The notes beneath the pieces are model-generated. The model was not told the origin of the DNA. It ran no database searches and saw only the letters and a list, made by a program, of their open reading frames with translations. Below are positions 25,402-35,394 of a stretch of 64,000 nt of DNA, piece after piece. How positions within the stretch are numbered: the stretch's first letter is position 1; every line of letters begins with the position of its first letter. The stretch covers positions 347,501-411,500 of the forward strand of contig NC_011138.3 in the NCBI RefSeq assembly GCF_000020585.3, read 5' to 3'. This DNA comes from Alteromonas mediterranea DE (GTDB taxonomy: Bacteria; Pseudomonadota; Gammaproteobacteria; Enterobacterales; Alteromonadaceae). Position numbers and translations under genes: made by a program.

Positions 25402-27707
25402 TGACAACTGCCCGCACATATGTTGCCAATACGAATAAGAGTAAAACTATCGCCTATGAGTTGAACATTACTGGAGTCATCCAGGGGGTTGGGTTCAGAC
25501 CGTTAGTTTACTGCTTAGCGTATGAAAAAAGTATTGTTGGTTGGGTACAAAACGACTGTGGATGTGTGCGAATACACGCTGAAGGCACTGAGCTAGACGT
25601 TGAACAATTTGTATTCGACTTACTGAACAATGGGTCGCTAGTTTCCATATCCTTGCTGGAAAAAAAGCAGGTTAAACTGAGTAATGTAGACTCGTTCACG
25701 ATAAAAGAAAGCGGTCATGATATAGCGTGCGGGGCGATATCAATCCCCAAAGATGTCTATTTGTGTGGAGCGTGTAAAGCTGAGTTACTGTCAAATACTA
25801 ACCGACGTGGCACCTATAGCTTTATCGCTTGCAGTAAATGTGGTCCACGATTTTCTATGCTGCGAGCAATGCCATACGACAGAAAGAACATGAGTATGTC
25901 AGCATTTCCAATGTGTGAGTTATGTCGTAAAGAATATCAATCGCCAACTGATAGGCGCTTTCATGCTCAACCAATAAGCTGTCGCGTATGCGGGCCTGAA
26001 GTATTTTGTTCAACTGTCGGCGGGCGCGTGGTCTCGCAAGGCGATGTTGATGTTGTAGCAACGGTTGTCGCGTATTTGAATCAAGGCAAAATTGTCGCGT
26101 TAAAAAGTATAGGCGGTTATCACTTGCTCTGTGACGCACAAAGCACTGAAGCGGTAGACCTTTTACGCCAGCGTAAAAATAGACCAGATAAACCTTTCGC
26201 GGTCATGCTCCCAGAGCCTCGTGCAGACGAAACAAGTGAGGATTGGTTAGATAAATGCGTTGCTGTAGACAGTCATCAAAGAGCGCTCTTACTAAGCCCC
26301 GTGCGACCCATTTTACTTGCAAAAAAGCAATCGAATGTACCCATTGCAGATAACGTAGCGCCCATGCTTCGTGATTTGGGGGTGATGTTGCCGTGCAGCG
26401 GACTGCATTTACTCATTATGCAGCAATTCAATCGCCCCATGGTGGCTACGTCAGGAAATATTTACGGTGAACCGATGGTCACATCGACGTCATCGGCACA
26501 GCAACACCTTTCGATGTTGGCAGACATCTTCGTGCACCATAATCGAGACATTTTTCACAAACTGGATGATTCTGTGCTGCGAACGCTTAAGTCAGGCACC
26601 ATTCCAATTCGCCTGGGGCGGGGTATAAGTCCGATAGAATTATCATTGCCATATACTGTGCAGGAACCAATGCTTGCTGTTGGCGCGAATCAGAAAAATA
26701 CAGTCGCAATAGCTTTGAACAATCGACTTATCGTAACACCGCATATTGGCGACCTCGATTCTCCGATAATGCAAGCGCACTTTGAAAAATGTATCAGTGA
26801 CTTTCAAGCTCTCTATCATGTTCATCCACAGCGTATTCTTTGCGATAGCCATCCTGGCTATATCAGTTCCCGTTGGGCCAAAGGCAGTGAACTACCGACT
26901 ACTAAAGTTTTACATCACCACGCTCATGCATCAGCGTGGGCATTAGCTGCTGAAATATCGACACCAAGCTTGGTTTTCGTGTGGGATGGAACGGGATTAG
27001 GCGAGAATGGCGAGATGTGGGGAGGGGAAGTTTTTTGTGGGACGCCGGGCAATTGGAAACGTGTTGCCTCATTAGCGCCTATGAAGTTGCAAGGCGGCAA
27101 CAAGGTTCCAAATCAACCATGGCGAAGTGCAGCATCACTAGTGTGGGGTACTAATTTCACCGGCATTGATTTTAAACCATTTGATCCACAACAATTAAGC
27201 TACAACGCATGGCAAAACGAACTCAATTGTCATGTTAGTAGTTCAATGGGAAGACTGTTCGACGCGGCGGCATTTGCCTGCTGTGAACAGAGCGAAGTCT
27301 CTTATGAAGGGCAGGCGCCGATGATGTTGGAAAGCGTTGCGTCGACGCCCTCTAAGGTTATGCCGTTAACGTTGGTCCAGAAAAACGACGAATTTATTCA
27401 AATGGATTGGCGAACACTGGTACCGGAACTATTTGATTTCAAAGTGTCTCCTCAAACTCGTGCTGCAAATTTCCACGCTTCGTTAATTGAAACGGTATGG
27501 GAGGTAACCCTACATTGCCGTAAAAAGTTTAATTTTGACCACATTGGATTGGCAGGAGGCGTCTTCCAAAATCGCATTTTGTGTGACGGTATATCACAAC
27601 GGTTTTTACAATCAGACATTCCTGTGGTTATTCCAAGTAGTTTGCCATTAAACGATGCCGCAATAAGTGTTGGGCAAATCCACGAATACTGTTCACGGAG
27701 GTCATAA
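25401..27707 (+). CDS. hypF: HypF carbamoyltransferase
   Basis: About 768 aa. Domains in order: acylphosphatase (TGVIQGVGFRPLVYCLA), two zinc fingers (CGACKAELL, CSKCGPRF; CELCRKEY, CRVCGPEV), YrdC-like (LKSIGGYHLLCDAQS, RQRKNRPDKPFAVM), and Kae1-like with HHHAHASAWALAAE and VWDGTGLGENGEMWGGE. It makes a carbamoyl group from carbamoyl phosphate and ATP and hands it to HypE for cyanide synthesis. ATG at 25401 overlaps the hypD stop; GTG at 25398 is an alternative one codon earlier. Followed without gap by hypE (ATG at 27707). Confidence 0.95.
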   Translation: MTTARTYVANTNKSKTIAYELNITGVIQGVGFRPLVYCLAYEKSIVGWVQNDCGCVRIHAEGTELDVEQFVFDLLNNGSLVSISLLEKKQVKLSNVDSFTIKESGHDIACGAISIPKDVYLCGACKAELLSNTNRRGTYSFIACSKCGPRFSMLRAMPYDRKNMSMSAFPMCELCRKEYQSPTDRRFHAQPISCRVCGPEVFCSTVGGRVVSQGDVDVVATVVAYLNQGKIVALKSIGGYHLLCDAQSTEAVDLLRQRKNRPDKPFAVMLPEPRADETSEDWLDKCVAVDSHQRALLLSPVRPILLAKKQSNVPIADNVAPMLRDLGVMLPCSGLHLLIMQQFNRPMVATSGNIYGEPMVTSTSSAQQHLSMLADIFVHHNRDIFHKLDDSVLRTLKSGTIPIRLGRGISPIELSLPYTVQEPMLAVGANQKNTVAIALNNRLIVTPHIGDLDSPIMQAHFEKCISDFQALYHVHPQRILCDSHPGYISSRWAKGSELPTTKVLHHHAHASAWALAAEISTPSLVFVWDGTGLGENGEMWGGEVFCGTPGNWKRVASLAPMKLQGGNKVPNQPWRSAASLVWGTNFTGIDFKPFDPQQLSYNAWQNELNCHVSSSMGRLFDAAAFACCEQSEVSYEGQAPMMLESVASTPSKVMPLTLVQKNDEFIQMDWRTLVPELFDFKVSPQTRAANFHASLIETVWEVTLHCRKKFNFDHIGLAGGVFQNRILCDGISQRFLQSDIPVVIPSSLPLNDAAISVGQIHEYCSRRS

Positions 27708-28759
27708 TGAAAAGCGCAGAGGGCAATAATCATTCATCATCAGAGCCGTTGGGCACGGAATCTATTCAATTAGCTCAGGGGAACGGCGGAACACTGACAA
27801 AAAGACTCATTGATCATGTTTTTAAAAATAAAGCGAACAAAGATCTAGATCTGCTTCATGATGCCGCCACAGTAACTTTTGATGGTCCTTATCTGAGTAT
27901 AACAACGGATAGCTTCGTTGTATCCCCCCCAACATTTCCAGGCGGCAATGTAGGCGCGTTGAGTGTTTACGGTACCGTCAATGATTTAGCAGTCGTTGGG
28001 GCAACACCACGGTACATCAGTACTGCATTTATTATTGAAGAAGGCTTTTCCCTTTCAACATTGAAACAAATCGTTAATGGAATGCATCAAGCTGCCGAAG
28101 AAACGAAGGTCGCCATTGTAACAGGTGATACGAAAGTTGTCCCGAAAGGCAGTGGTGGCGGCGTTTTTATCAATACAACGGGTGTTGGAGACAGCCGAGA
28201 TGCGCCGATTTGGGATACCAGTCTTATAAAGGCAGGCGATCATGTACTGGTTAGTGGTTCTGTAGGTGATCACGGTGCGTGTGTCCTGCTTGCTCGCGAG
28301 GACTATGGTTTGCAAGGTCAGCTAAAGTCTGATTGTGGAAGCGTTGTTCCTCTTATTGATCCAATCAAGCATTTGGAAGGTGTTCGTTTTGTGCGTGACC
28401 CAACTCGTGGAGGGTTGTCAGTATTACTCCATGACGTTGCTAATGAAACAGGCTTCGATATCGAGTTAATTGAAAATAATATTCCGGTGCGACCTGAAGT
28501 GGCAAGCGTGTGTGAAATATTAGGCTTTGATCCGTTTGTTTTAGCGTGTGAGGGACGCATTGTTGCTGTTGTTGCCCCTGACATAAGCGGTAAGGTGCTA
28601 GAACACTGGCGGAGCATTCGAAACGGGGAGCAGGCCGAACACATTGGTGTAATAGTAAAAAACACCGAATCAAAAGGGCGCGTGACCATTGTTACGCCAA
28701 TGGGAGGAAGACGTTTCATGAATGAACTCGAAGATGAGCCGCTTCCAAGGATCTGCTGA
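27707..28759 (+). CDS. hypE: HypE, thiocarbamate dehydratase for cyanide ligand
   Basis: 350 aa PurM-like ATPase. Ends in EDEPLPRIC, whose C-terminal Cys350 is carbamoylated by HypF and dehydrated to thiocyanate. ATP-site features include AQGNGGTLTKRLI, ITTDSFVVSPP, GDTKVVPKGSGGG and RDPTRGGLS. The first about 15 residues are an extra Ser/Asn/Glu-rich leader relative to the usual family start. It closes the hydrogenase cluster; a MerR-type promoter begins 11 nt after its stop. Confidence 0.95.
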   Translation: MKSAEGNNHSSSEPLGTESIQLAQGNGGTLTKRLIDHVFKNKANKDLDLLHDAATVTFDGPYLSITTDSFVVSPPTFPGGNVGALSVYGTVNDLAVVGATPRYISTAFIIEEGFSLSTLKQIVNGMHQAAEETKVAIVTGDTKVVPKGSGGGVFINTTGVGDSRDAPIWDTSLIKAGDHVLVSGSVGDHGACVLLAREDYGLQGQLKSDCGSVVPLIDPIKHLEGVRFVRDPTRGGLSVLLHDVANETGFDIELIENNIPVRPEVASVCEILGFDPFVLACEGRIVAVVAPDISGKVLEHWRSIRNGEQAEHIGVIVKNTESKGRVTIVTPMGGRRFMNELEDEPLPRIC

Positions 28760-28770
28760 AAGAATAGGTG

Positions 28771-28801
28771 TTGACCTGTGAGCAACACATAGGTTTACCC
28801 T
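28771..28801 (+). promoter_or_regulatory. MerR-type promoter/operator for the merR-copA operon
   Basis: -35 TTGACC (28771-28776), 19-bp spacer (28777-28795), -10 TACCCT (28796-28801). The spacer holds an imperfect dyad, ACCTGTG ... CATAGGT, centred between the two boxes. This is the standard layout for promoters activated by metal-loaded MerR-family proteins. The first gene downstream is a MerR regulator (28878), so autoregulation is expected, with a leader of about 70 nt. Confidence 0.75.
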
Positions 28802-28877
28802 AGTAACGTGAGAGTAGAACATAGGATTAAAGGCGTGCTTAACCGCATATCTATGTTGATAAAAGAGGAGCGTTAAA

Positions 28878-29288
28878 ATGCGCGTTAAACAAATTGCAGA
28901 TGCACTAGAGATTAGCGCGGACAGCGTACGGTATTACACGCGCATTGGTTTTTTGGTGCCAAGTAAATCGCACAATGGTTACAAGTATTACAGGCCCGCT
29001 GATGTGACACGACTACGGTTTATTTTAAGCGCGCGTTCATTAGGTTTCTCTATCAATGATATTAAGGAAATTCTGTTCACGTCATCACAAACCAACGCGC
29101 CATGCCCGACGGTTCGGCGCCTTATTGAACAAAGGTTGAAAGAAACTGAACAGCGGTATCAGGACATGCATGAGCTAAGACTGCGCATGCGAAAAGCAAT
29201 CTCAGAATGGGAAAATACACCGGATCAGCATCCAACGGCCGATACGATTTGCCATTTGATTGAAGGTTTCACATCACTTAAATCATAA
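28878..29288 (+). CDS. MerR-family metal-responsive regulator
   Basis: 136 aa. N-terminal winged helix-turn-helix (VKQIADALEISADSVRYYTR, GYKYYRPADVTRLRFIL), then the dimer helix. Cys76 in APCPTVRRL is at the position that in ZntR/CadR/MerR is Cys and in CueR is Ser. In the C-terminal loop His118 and Cys125 remain, but the paired cysteines of ZntR and the CX7C of CueR are absent. Metal preference is therefore unclear: Cys76 argues for a divalent metal, while the next gene is a Cu(I) ATPase. GAGGAG precedes the ATG by 6 nt. Confidence 0.88.
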   Translation: MRVKQIADALEISADSVRYYTRIGFLVPSKSHNGYKYYRPADVTRLRFILSARSLGFSINDIKEILFTSSQTNAPCPTVRRLIEQRLKETEQRYQDMHELRLRMRKAISEWENTPDQHPTADTICHLIEGFTSLKS

Positions 29289-29312
29289 CATTATTTAGAG
29301 AGGGAGTGGCTC

Positions 29313-31661
29313 ATGAATTCAAAAACGGACGATGCGAAAATTCATTCGTGTTGTGGCGGTGACAAAAAAGTATCAACCGCTAGTAAGGCGGTCGAGAGTG
29401 AAACAAATACTGAGCAAGTCTCTGCGTCTTCGGGTGAGCTACAACTCAATATCCAAGGTGCAAGTTGCGCCAGTTGTGTGTCTAAAATTGAAGCGGCCTT
29501 AAAACAGGTCTCGGGTGTCACCAATGCTGAGATGAATTTTGCTGAACGCTCGGTGTTGGTGATGGGCAGTTCATCCTCCCACGCATTGATTAAGGCGGTA
29601 GAGCAAGCTGGGTATAACGCAACATTAGCGAATACGGATTCAGATGAGGCTGCCATTGAAGAAAAGGAACAGGCGGACTGGGCATATTATAAAAAACTAA
29701 TGCGAGACATGGTCATTGCATTATCTCTTGGTGTGCCACTGATGCTTTATGGCTTGGTGACGGGGGAAATGAGCGTCAACACGACCACTGAGCGGATCGT
29801 GTGGTTGATTGTAGGGATCATGACATTGGGTGTTATGGTGTTTTCTGGTCGGCATTTTTATGTAGGTGCTTGGAACTCCTTTAAAAATCACGCCGCGAAC
29901 ATGGATACTTTGATTGCATTGGGGACAGGAACAGCCTGGTTGTACTCTATGGTCGTTGTGTTTTTCCCCGGATATGTGCCTGAAATGGCGCGGCATGTCT
30001 ATTTTGAAGCAACAGCCATGATAATTGGTCTCATTAATTTAGGCTTAGCGCTTGAGATAAAAGCACGCGGTAAAACGTCCGAGGCAATTAAACGACTGAT
30101 TGGTTTACAAGCCAAAACAGCTCGCGTCATTCGTGATGGGCATGATATAGATATTCCGATTGAAGATGTTCTGCTAAATGATCTTATCCGGGTTCGCCCT
30201 GGGGAGCGCATCTCTGTTGATGGCTTAGTTGTCGAGGGCCAGACAAGTATTGATGAATCAATGCTAACGGGTGAACCCATGCCCATAGAAAAACGAAAAG
30301 ACGATGAGGTCGTTGCCGGCACGATAAACAAATCAGGCTCTATCGTCTTTCGAGCAGAGCGCGTGGGAAAAGATACCGCGCTTGCTCAAATTATTAACAT
30401 GGTAAAACGCGCACAAAATTCTAAACCGCCTATTGGTCGATTAGCTGATATGATTTCCGCCTATTTTGTACCGGTCGTCATGATCATTGCCGTGATCAGT
30501 GCGCTGGCCTGGTTGAATTATGGTCCATCTCCTGAAGTAGCTTTTGCAATCGTTTCTGCGACCACAGTACTGATTATTGCCTGCCCTTGCGCCTTGGGTT
30601 TGGCCACACCGATGTCGGTGATGGTCGGTGTGGGAAAGGCGGCTGAAGCGGGGGTTCTTATCCGAAACGGCGAAGCGCTGCAATCTGCATCAAAAATAAC
30701 CACTATGGTTCTAGATAAAACAGGCACTATTACTGAGGGGGCCCCTAAAGTAACAGATGTCGTTATAGCTTCAGATCATAGTCACAACGATGTGCTTTCT
30801 TTGGCGGCTAGCCTTGAGTCTGGTTCTGAGCATCCACTTGCCATGGCGATCGTTGAATCTGCAAAGGAGCAAGGTGTGCCGATCCATTCCGTTACTGATT
30901 TTCAGTCCATTGCGGGGAAGGGGGTTGAAGCCATGCTAAATTCTCAACGCCTGCTATTTGGAAATGAAAAATTGATGATAGACCAAGGGATCGAGCTTCA
31001 TCATTACATCGACAAAGCGCAGAGGTTAGCAGCGGATGCAAAGACCCCTATGTATTTTGCTATTGATTCTACATTAGTTGCCGTAATTGCCGTCGCTGAC
31101 CCAATAAAATCTGACTCAATAGATGCGATAAAGCGGCTACAGCATAACGGGATACGAGTTGTGATGTTAACCGGGGATAATCGACTGACCGCAAAAGCCG
31201 TCGCCCGAAAAGCGGGGATTGCAGATTACGTTGCCGAAGTGATGCCGGAAGATAAGGCAAACAAAATACTTGAGCTTCAACGTGAAGGCGAAATTGTGGG
31301 TATGACCGGTGATGGCATAAATGACGCACCGGCCCTTGCTCATGCCAACGTCGGCTTTGCGATTGGGACTGGGACTGATGTAGCGATCGAAAGTGCGGAT
31401 ATAACGTTGATGCGCGGCTCCCTACATGGGTTAGCGGATGCAATTGCCGTGAGCAAAGCAACACTGCGTAACATCAAGCAAAACCTCTTTGGCGCATTTA
31501 TTTATAATGTCGCCGGAATACCATTTGCGGCAGGCCTCTTTTATCCATTCTTAGGGATACTGCTTAACCCAGTCATTGCTGGTGCAGCGATGGCATTCTC
31601 ATCACTAACGGTGGTGACCAATGCTAACCGATTACGTCTATTTAAAGCGAAAGAGCACTAG
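29313..31661 (+). CDS. copA: CopA-type Cu(I) P1B-1 ATPase
   Basis: 782 aa inner-membrane exporter moving Cu(I) from cytoplasm to periplasm. One N-terminal HMA domain with GASCASC (Cys52, Cys55), preceded by a CC pair (Cys13, Cys14). Ion-channel CPC at 424-426, phosphorylated DKTGT (Asp468), SEHPLA nucleotide motif and [12 protein letters not shown]. In the last two helices FIYNVAG and MAFSSL give the YN and MxxSS residues that define Cu(I) specificity. It follows merR by 24 nt and precedes a cupredoxin-domain gene by 9 nt. Confidence 0.96.
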   Translation: MNSKTDDAKIHSCCGGDKKVSTASKAVESETNTEQVSASSGELQLNIQGASCASCVSKIEAALKQVSGVTNAEMNFAERSVLVMGSSSSHALIKAVEQAGYNATLANTDSDEAAIEEKEQADWAYYKKLMRDMVIALSLGVPLMLYGLVTGEMSVNTTTERIVWLIVGIMTLGVMVFSGRHFYVGAWNSFKNHAANMDTLIALGTGTAWLYSMVVVFFPGYVPEMARHVYFEATAMIIGLINLGLALEIKARGKTSEAIKRLIGLQAKTARVIRDGHDIDIPIEDVLLNDLIRVRPGERISVDGLVVEGQTSIDESMLTGEPMPIEKRKDDEVVAGTINKSGSIVFRAERVGKDTALAQIINMVKRAQNSKPPIGRLADMISAYFVPVVMIIAVISALAWLNYGPSPEVAFAIVSATTVLIIACPCALGLATPMSVMVGVGKAAEAGVLIRNGEALQSASKITTMVLDKTGTITEGAPKVTDVVIASDHSHNDVLSLAASLESGSEHPLAMAIVESAKEQGVPIHSVTDFQSIAGKGVEAMLNSQRLLFGNEKLMIDQGIELHHYIDKAQRLAADAKTPMYFAIDSTLVAVIAVADPIKSDSIDAIKRLQHNGIRVVMLTGDNRLTAKAVARKAGIADYVAEVMPEDKANKILELQREGEIVGMTGDGINDAPALAHANVGFAIGTGTDVAIESADITLMRGSLHGLADAIAVSKATLRNIKQNLFGAFIYNVAGIPFAAGLFYPFLGILLNPVIAGAAMAFSSLTVVTNANRLRLFKAKEH

Positions 31662-31670
31662 GAGTACACA

Positions 31671-32027
31671 ATGATGATATGGATTAATTTAGCAGGGCTT
31701 ATCCTGATTGGGCTTATTGTTTGGTGGTTTTGGCTTTACAAAGCACAATCAACCCAGATAAAAGACGGCAGTATCAAAGTCCTTGTAAAAGACGGCGTGT
31801 ATCAGCCTGCCAATATCACGGTGCCGGCGCATCAGTCCGTTCAGCTTATGTTCGTCAGAGAAGATGCAACGCCCTGTGCAGAAACGTTATTGATCCCGGA
31901 GTTGGATATCAATGAAACATTAGCGCTTAACAAGCGAGTGACGGTCACTATTCCTGCTTCCAGTGCCGGCGTTTACCCATTTCATTGTCAGATGCAAATG
32001 TATCGTGGCACGTTGGTGATCAAGTGA
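31671..32027 (+). CDS. Membrane-anchored cupredoxin-domain protein
   Basis: 118 aa with an N-terminal TM helix (residues 4-23) and a periplasmic cupredoxin domain: KDGVYQPANITVPAHQSVQL, Cys69 (DATPCAETL) and the C-terminal YPFHCQMQMYRG. His105, Cys106 and Met108/Met110 in that loop are the likely copper ligands, though the upstream His of classic blue copper proteins is not at its usual place. It probably accepts Cu delivered to the periplasm by CopA. The start may be either of two adjacent ATG codons (31671, 31674). Confidence 0.83.
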   Translation: MMIWINLAGLILIGLIVWWFWLYKAQSTQIKDGSIKVLVKDGVYQPANITVPAHQSVQLMFVREDATPCAETLLIPELDINETLALNKRVTVTIPASSAGVYPFHCQMQMYRGTLVIK

Positions 32028-32073
32028 TTAAACGCTTTTTATTAACGTAAAAGATACCTAAGCGAGGTGTATT

Positions 32074-32397
32074 ATGAATAAACAAAAAGTCCCCTTTTGG
32101 CGCACACCCAGTGGTTGGTCTGCCATAGGCCTTATTACCGCCGCGAGCTACTTCTTGCTGGTTGAGCATGGTGAGCATGTGTTTAGGTATTTACCTTACT
32201 TGATCTTGTTGTTGTGCCCTGTCATGCACATTTTTATGCACGGCAGTCATGGCAAAGGACATGAAACACATGATCACACCGAAAAGACATTTAAAGAACA
32301 AACCGAGGACAATGAGCAATATCGAAAAGGCTATATCGAAGGGTTAGAGCAGGCCCGTAAAGGAAAACATAAAACGGAGAATAATAATGCACGGTGA
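32074..32397 (+). CDS. DUF2933 family small membrane protein
   Basis: 107 aa, two TM helices: WSAIGLITAASYFLLVEHGEHVF and LPYLILLLCPVMHIFMHG. HGSHGKGHETHDHTEK follows as a His-rich cytoplasmic or periplasmic stretch, and the tail is charged (QARKGKHKTENNN). The pattern of small protein, EHGEH motif and PVMHIFMHG matches DUF2933, found beside copper ATPases and ICMT-like genes. It overlaps the next gene by 11 nt. Function unknown; metal binding likely from His content. Confidence 0.8.
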   Translation: MNKQKVPFWRTPSGWSAIGLITAASYFLLVEHGEHVFRYLPYLILLLCPVMHIFMHGSHGKGHETHDHTEKTFKEQTEDNEQYRKGYIEGLEQARKGKHKTENNNAR

Positions 32398-33040
32398 TTC
32401 TGATTATGGGCTCTGGGCACTAGTCATCATAAACTCAGCCATTTTTATCTTTTTTGCGTTTAGTTTCATCAAGCCGAAGTCGAAAACAGATTGGCGAAGC
32501 TTAGGTGTATTTTCCGCTTTTATCGTGGCCTTATTTACCGAAATGTATGGTTTCCCCCTGACAATATACTTCTTGTCAGGGTGGTTAGCGGAAAGTTATC
32601 CAGGGGTAGACTTTTTAGCGCATGAAAATGGTCACTTGTGGCATACCTTGCTAGGGCTATCCGGCGATGCTCACTGGGATGTTTTACACATCTTAAGTAA
32701 TGTCATCATCATTTTAGGTTTCCTTTTACTATCCGCTTCTTGGAATGTCCTACACCACGCGCAAAAATCGCATAGTTTAGCCACTACTGGTTGGTACGCG
32801 CGCTGCAGGCATCCTCAATATGTTGCATTTATACTGATCATGTTTGGCTTTTTGTTGCAATGGCCAACACTGCCAACCTTACTTATGTTTCCAATTCTTA
32901 TTGTCGTTTATGCTCGACTCGCCACGCGAGAAGAGCAGCAAGCTGAATCCGAGTTTGGTGATAGCTACAGACACTATAAACAAACGACGCCAGGTTGGTT
33001 TCCCCGTATGGGTATTTCAAACGTTTCAAGCACTAATTAA
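32387..33040 (+). CDS. Isoprenylcysteine carboxyl methyltransferase (ICMT)-like membrane protein
   Basis: 217 aa, five to six TM helices. The C-terminal part has the ICMT/PEMT signature: CRHPQYVAFILIMFGF, then ATREEQQAESEFGDSY and YKQTTPGWFPRM, which bind S-adenosylmethionine in the family. A second HEN/HLW segment (HENGHLWHTLLG) is extra. Homologues occur in bacterial copper and mercury islands, but their substrate is not established. It overlaps the DUF2933 gene and precedes the Spy-sized exported protein by 10 nt. Confidence 0.8.
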   Translation: MHGDSDYGLWALVIINSAIFIFFAFSFIKPKSKTDWRSLGVFSAFIVALFTEMYGFPLTIYFLSGWLAESYPGVDFLAHENGHLWHTLLGLSGDAHWDVLHILSNVIIILGFLLLSASWNVLHHAQKSHSLATTGWYARCRHPQYVAFILIMFGFLLQWPTLPTLLMFPILIVVYARLATREEQQAESEFGDSYRHYKQTTPGWFPRMGISNVSSTN

Positions 33041-33050
33041 GGATTACAAA

Positions 33051-33397
33051 ATGAACAAAGTACTACTGTCATTACTGTTCGTCGGAGGGTTGTTACCCGC
33101 GACATTTGCTGCTGCTCAAACGTCGATGAGCGCGGATGATATGCTTCGAAGTAATGAGCTTGTCATGGATGCACTAATGCAACGCATACAACGGATCAAC
33201 GACGTCTCTGATAGGCAAACTCTCATCGTTGAGCATATGAAAATGATGGAAATTTATTTAACGAATATTGAGAAGAGACTCCAAAGTGAAACAGACCTGC
33301 AACACAAAGCACATCTGGAAGAAACGTACACAAATGGCCTTCAACGAAGTCTCGTTCTTATCGACAGCGGTTTAGCAGGGGGCGACTTTGTAGTGTA
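33051..33397 (+). pseudogene. Exported small helical protein, 5' part, cut by IS66 insertion
   Basis: The ATG at 33051 starts a signal peptide (MNKVLLSLLFVGGLLPATFA). The mature protein is helical with Met/His residues (LVMDALMQRIQRIN, VEHMKMMEIYLTNIEKRL). The present stop TAA (33396-33398) comes from the first bases (GTAA) of the IS inverted repeat. The lost C-terminus is at 36101-36217 in the same frame after one copy of the 8-bp duplication. Rejoined, the gene has 151 codons including stop, a 150-residue periplasmic protein of Spy-like size. A truncated 115-residue product may still be made. Confidence 0.85.
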
Positions 33398-33426
33398 AGC
33401 GATCAATATAGACCGTTGTGATTCGT

Positions 33427-33822
33427 TTAGTGTTTGAGGCTATCTTCGTTTAAGGAGATGCGTTCTATATCTAACCGTGCTTCACAGCCGAAGATAAAGT
33501 CCCCTTGCTCTTCTCTTATCCAGTGATCTCCAACCGCGCGGATATCATCGCTAAACTTGGTCTTCTTTCTTTTTATCAATCGTTTTACTTGAAGTTGTCC
33601 TTCTTTAGGCGCTTGAGAGAGTGCATCAAGCACCATTTTTTCATTTTTGTCTGTGTTGTGCCAAGTGTCCAATACAATGGCATTCCACACGGTTATTATC
33701 GTCAGCATAGCATCTTCCATTTCTGCCTGGCTGTAATCAGCAGGGAGTGCATTTAACACTCCTTTACCGAACTCCATAATTGTGGCTGAGATTTTAGTGT
33801 TGGGAAGTGAGTATTTTGACAT
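33427..33822 (-). CDS. IS66 accessory (fourth) protein of unknown function
   Basis: 131 aa, encoded inside the IS between tnpC and the left inverted repeat, overlapping the end of tnpC by 29 nt. No signal or TM. Sequence features: MEFGKGVLNALPADYSQAEM, WNAIVLDTWHNTDKNEKMV, LIKRKKTKFSDDIRAVGDHW and a C-terminal acidic/hydrophobic stretch. It looks like a small cytoplasmic globular protein with a basic centre. IS66 elements sometimes carry extra genes here; I do not know a function for this one. Confidence 0.7.
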   Translation of the reverse strand: MSKYSLPNTKISATIMEFGKGVLNALPADYSQAEMEDAMLTIITVWNAIVLDTWHNTDKNEKMVLDALSQAPKEGQLQVKRLIKRKKTKFSDDIRAVGDHWIREEQGDFIFGCEARLDIERISLNEDSLKH

Positions 33823-35371
33823 CGCTGACTAACCTGTTTTGATTGTATTTTTGTTTCCAGAGCCGCGGCGTGAGGTCGATTACGTCCCTGGCCGGATGTA
33901 ATGCCACGCGTTGTAATACATCCACCAGATAATGGTAGGGATTAACGCCTTGCAGGCGGCAAGTCACCATCAGGCTTTGCAGTATGCCCAGCTGTTCAGC
34001 GCCAAGTTCAGACCAGCAGAACAAATAGTTTTTTCTCCCCATGGGAATAACACGCAGTGCCCGCTCAAGATGATTGGTATCCATGGGTAGAGCTGGATTG
34101 CTCAGGAACACCTTGAGTTGGCTTTCTCGTTCATGCGCATAATGGAGTGCCTTGGCGAAGGGAGACTTGGGGAGTAAATCAGTGCGCTGTCGTTGTTGAT
34201 AAACCCACCGGAAGAAGTCAGTGACTAAGGGTTCGCTGTGTTGTTGCCGGTAAGCATGGATATCGGCCAGGTCTAATTGTTTATGCCTGATGTGTTTTTC
34301 ATGCCGGTAAAGCGTGGCGATGATATCCAGTGCCTGCTGCGCGGTGTGCGGCTCACTGTCGAGGGCTTTTTCAAAGCCCCTGCGCATGTGTACCCAACAG
34401 GCTGCATGCACAATCTGTTGTTCGTATTGATTTAATTGTTCAACCGTTTTGGTGTAGGCGGCATAACCATCGGTGAGCAAGGTGCCGGTAAAGTCCTGTA
34501 ACTGTGCTTGGGCATGCAACATACCCCGGCTGTTACTCCAGGTAAACGCCACTTCATCACTGTCACCGTACAGGGGCCAGAAGTAGGTTTGTTTCATGTG
34601 TCCGAGTTTTCGGCCAGCGCCTTTAGTGCGACCTGCTTTAATGGGCACTTCATCCATGGCCAGTATTTTACTTTGCAGAATGTGTTGCCACTGGGCTTTG
34701 GCGATGGGTCGAAGCAGCTCAATGCCTTTTTGTATCCAGTTGATTAAGGTGGCCCGGCTAAGGGTAATACCGCTATCCAGCATCCGTTGATGTTGGCGGT
34801 GAAGCGGTAAGTGATACACCGCTTTATCAACCATCAGTCCGGCGAGCAGTGAGACATCGCAGTAACAGCCTTCCAGCACATTGCCTGGCGCTGGGGTATC
34901 CTTAATGGTTTGCGTGGTTTTATGACGCACGACCTGTCGACGGAATCTCAATACCACATAACTGCCAGGCTGTTGTGCTAAGCGACAGGTTTCTTTGGTA
35001 TCCACTAATTCATACTGGTCGGCATCCGCCCCCTGTAATTCTGGCGCAGGTATATCAATAATCTGTTGCGGCACTGTCTCATCAAAACGCAGGCCTTCAT
35101 CATTCAAATCCGAGTCGCGACGTTGCTTTTGTGAGGAACGAGTATGTGCCTTCACCGGTTTTGTTTCTGCCGGTAAGGTGAGGGTTTCCCCCTCATCAAA
35201 CAAACTGCTCTGCGCCGGATTATCCGCTAACACCTTTTCAGACTTACGCCCGAACAACTGACGTTTAAGCCAGTCGAGTTGCTGCTTGAGTTGCGCAATT
35301 TCATCGGCTTGATGAGCAAAGGCAGCCTCAATTTCAGACGGTGAAAGGTGACTAATAGAGCGTGTTTTCAT
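33794..35371 (-). CDS. tnpC: IS66 transposase TnpC
   Basis: 525 aa DDE transposase. N-terminal leucine-rich helix (IAQLKQQLDWLKRQLFGRKS), a central zinc-type segment and the IS66 catalytic core: AMDEVPIKAGR, LLTDGYAAYTKT and the glutamate region HLERALRVIPMGRKNYLF. Full length for the family, without internal stops. It is the last of the three transposition genes and overlaps the accessory gene. Confidence 0.95.
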   Translation of the reverse strand: MKTRSISHLSPSEIEAAFAHQADEIAQLKQQLDWLKRQLFGRKSEKVLADNPAQSSLFDEGETLTLPAETKPVKAHTRSSQKQRRDSDLNDEGLRFDETVPQQIIDIPAPELQGADADQYELVDTKETCRLAQQPGSYVVLRFRRQVVRHKTTQTIKDTPAPGNVLEGCYCDVSLLAGLMVDKAVYHLPLHRQHQRMLDSGITLSRATLINWIQKGIELLRPIAKAQWQHILQSKILAMDEVPIKAGRTKGAGRKLGHMKQTYFWPLYGDSDEVAFTWSNSRGMLHAQAQLQDFTGTLLTDGYAAYTKTVEQLNQYEQQIVHAACWVHMRRGFEKALDSEPHTAQQALDIIATLYRHEKHIRHKQLDLADIHAYRQQHSEPLVTDFFRWVYQQRQRTDLLPKSPFAKALHYAHERESQLKVFLSNPALPMDTNHLERALRVIPMGRKNYLFCWSELGAEQLGILQSLMVTCRLQGVNPYHYLVDVLQRVALHPARDVIDLTPRLWKQKYNQNRLVSDVKILTSQH

Positions 35372-35394
35372 GGGCTAAATTATAACAAAATCAG

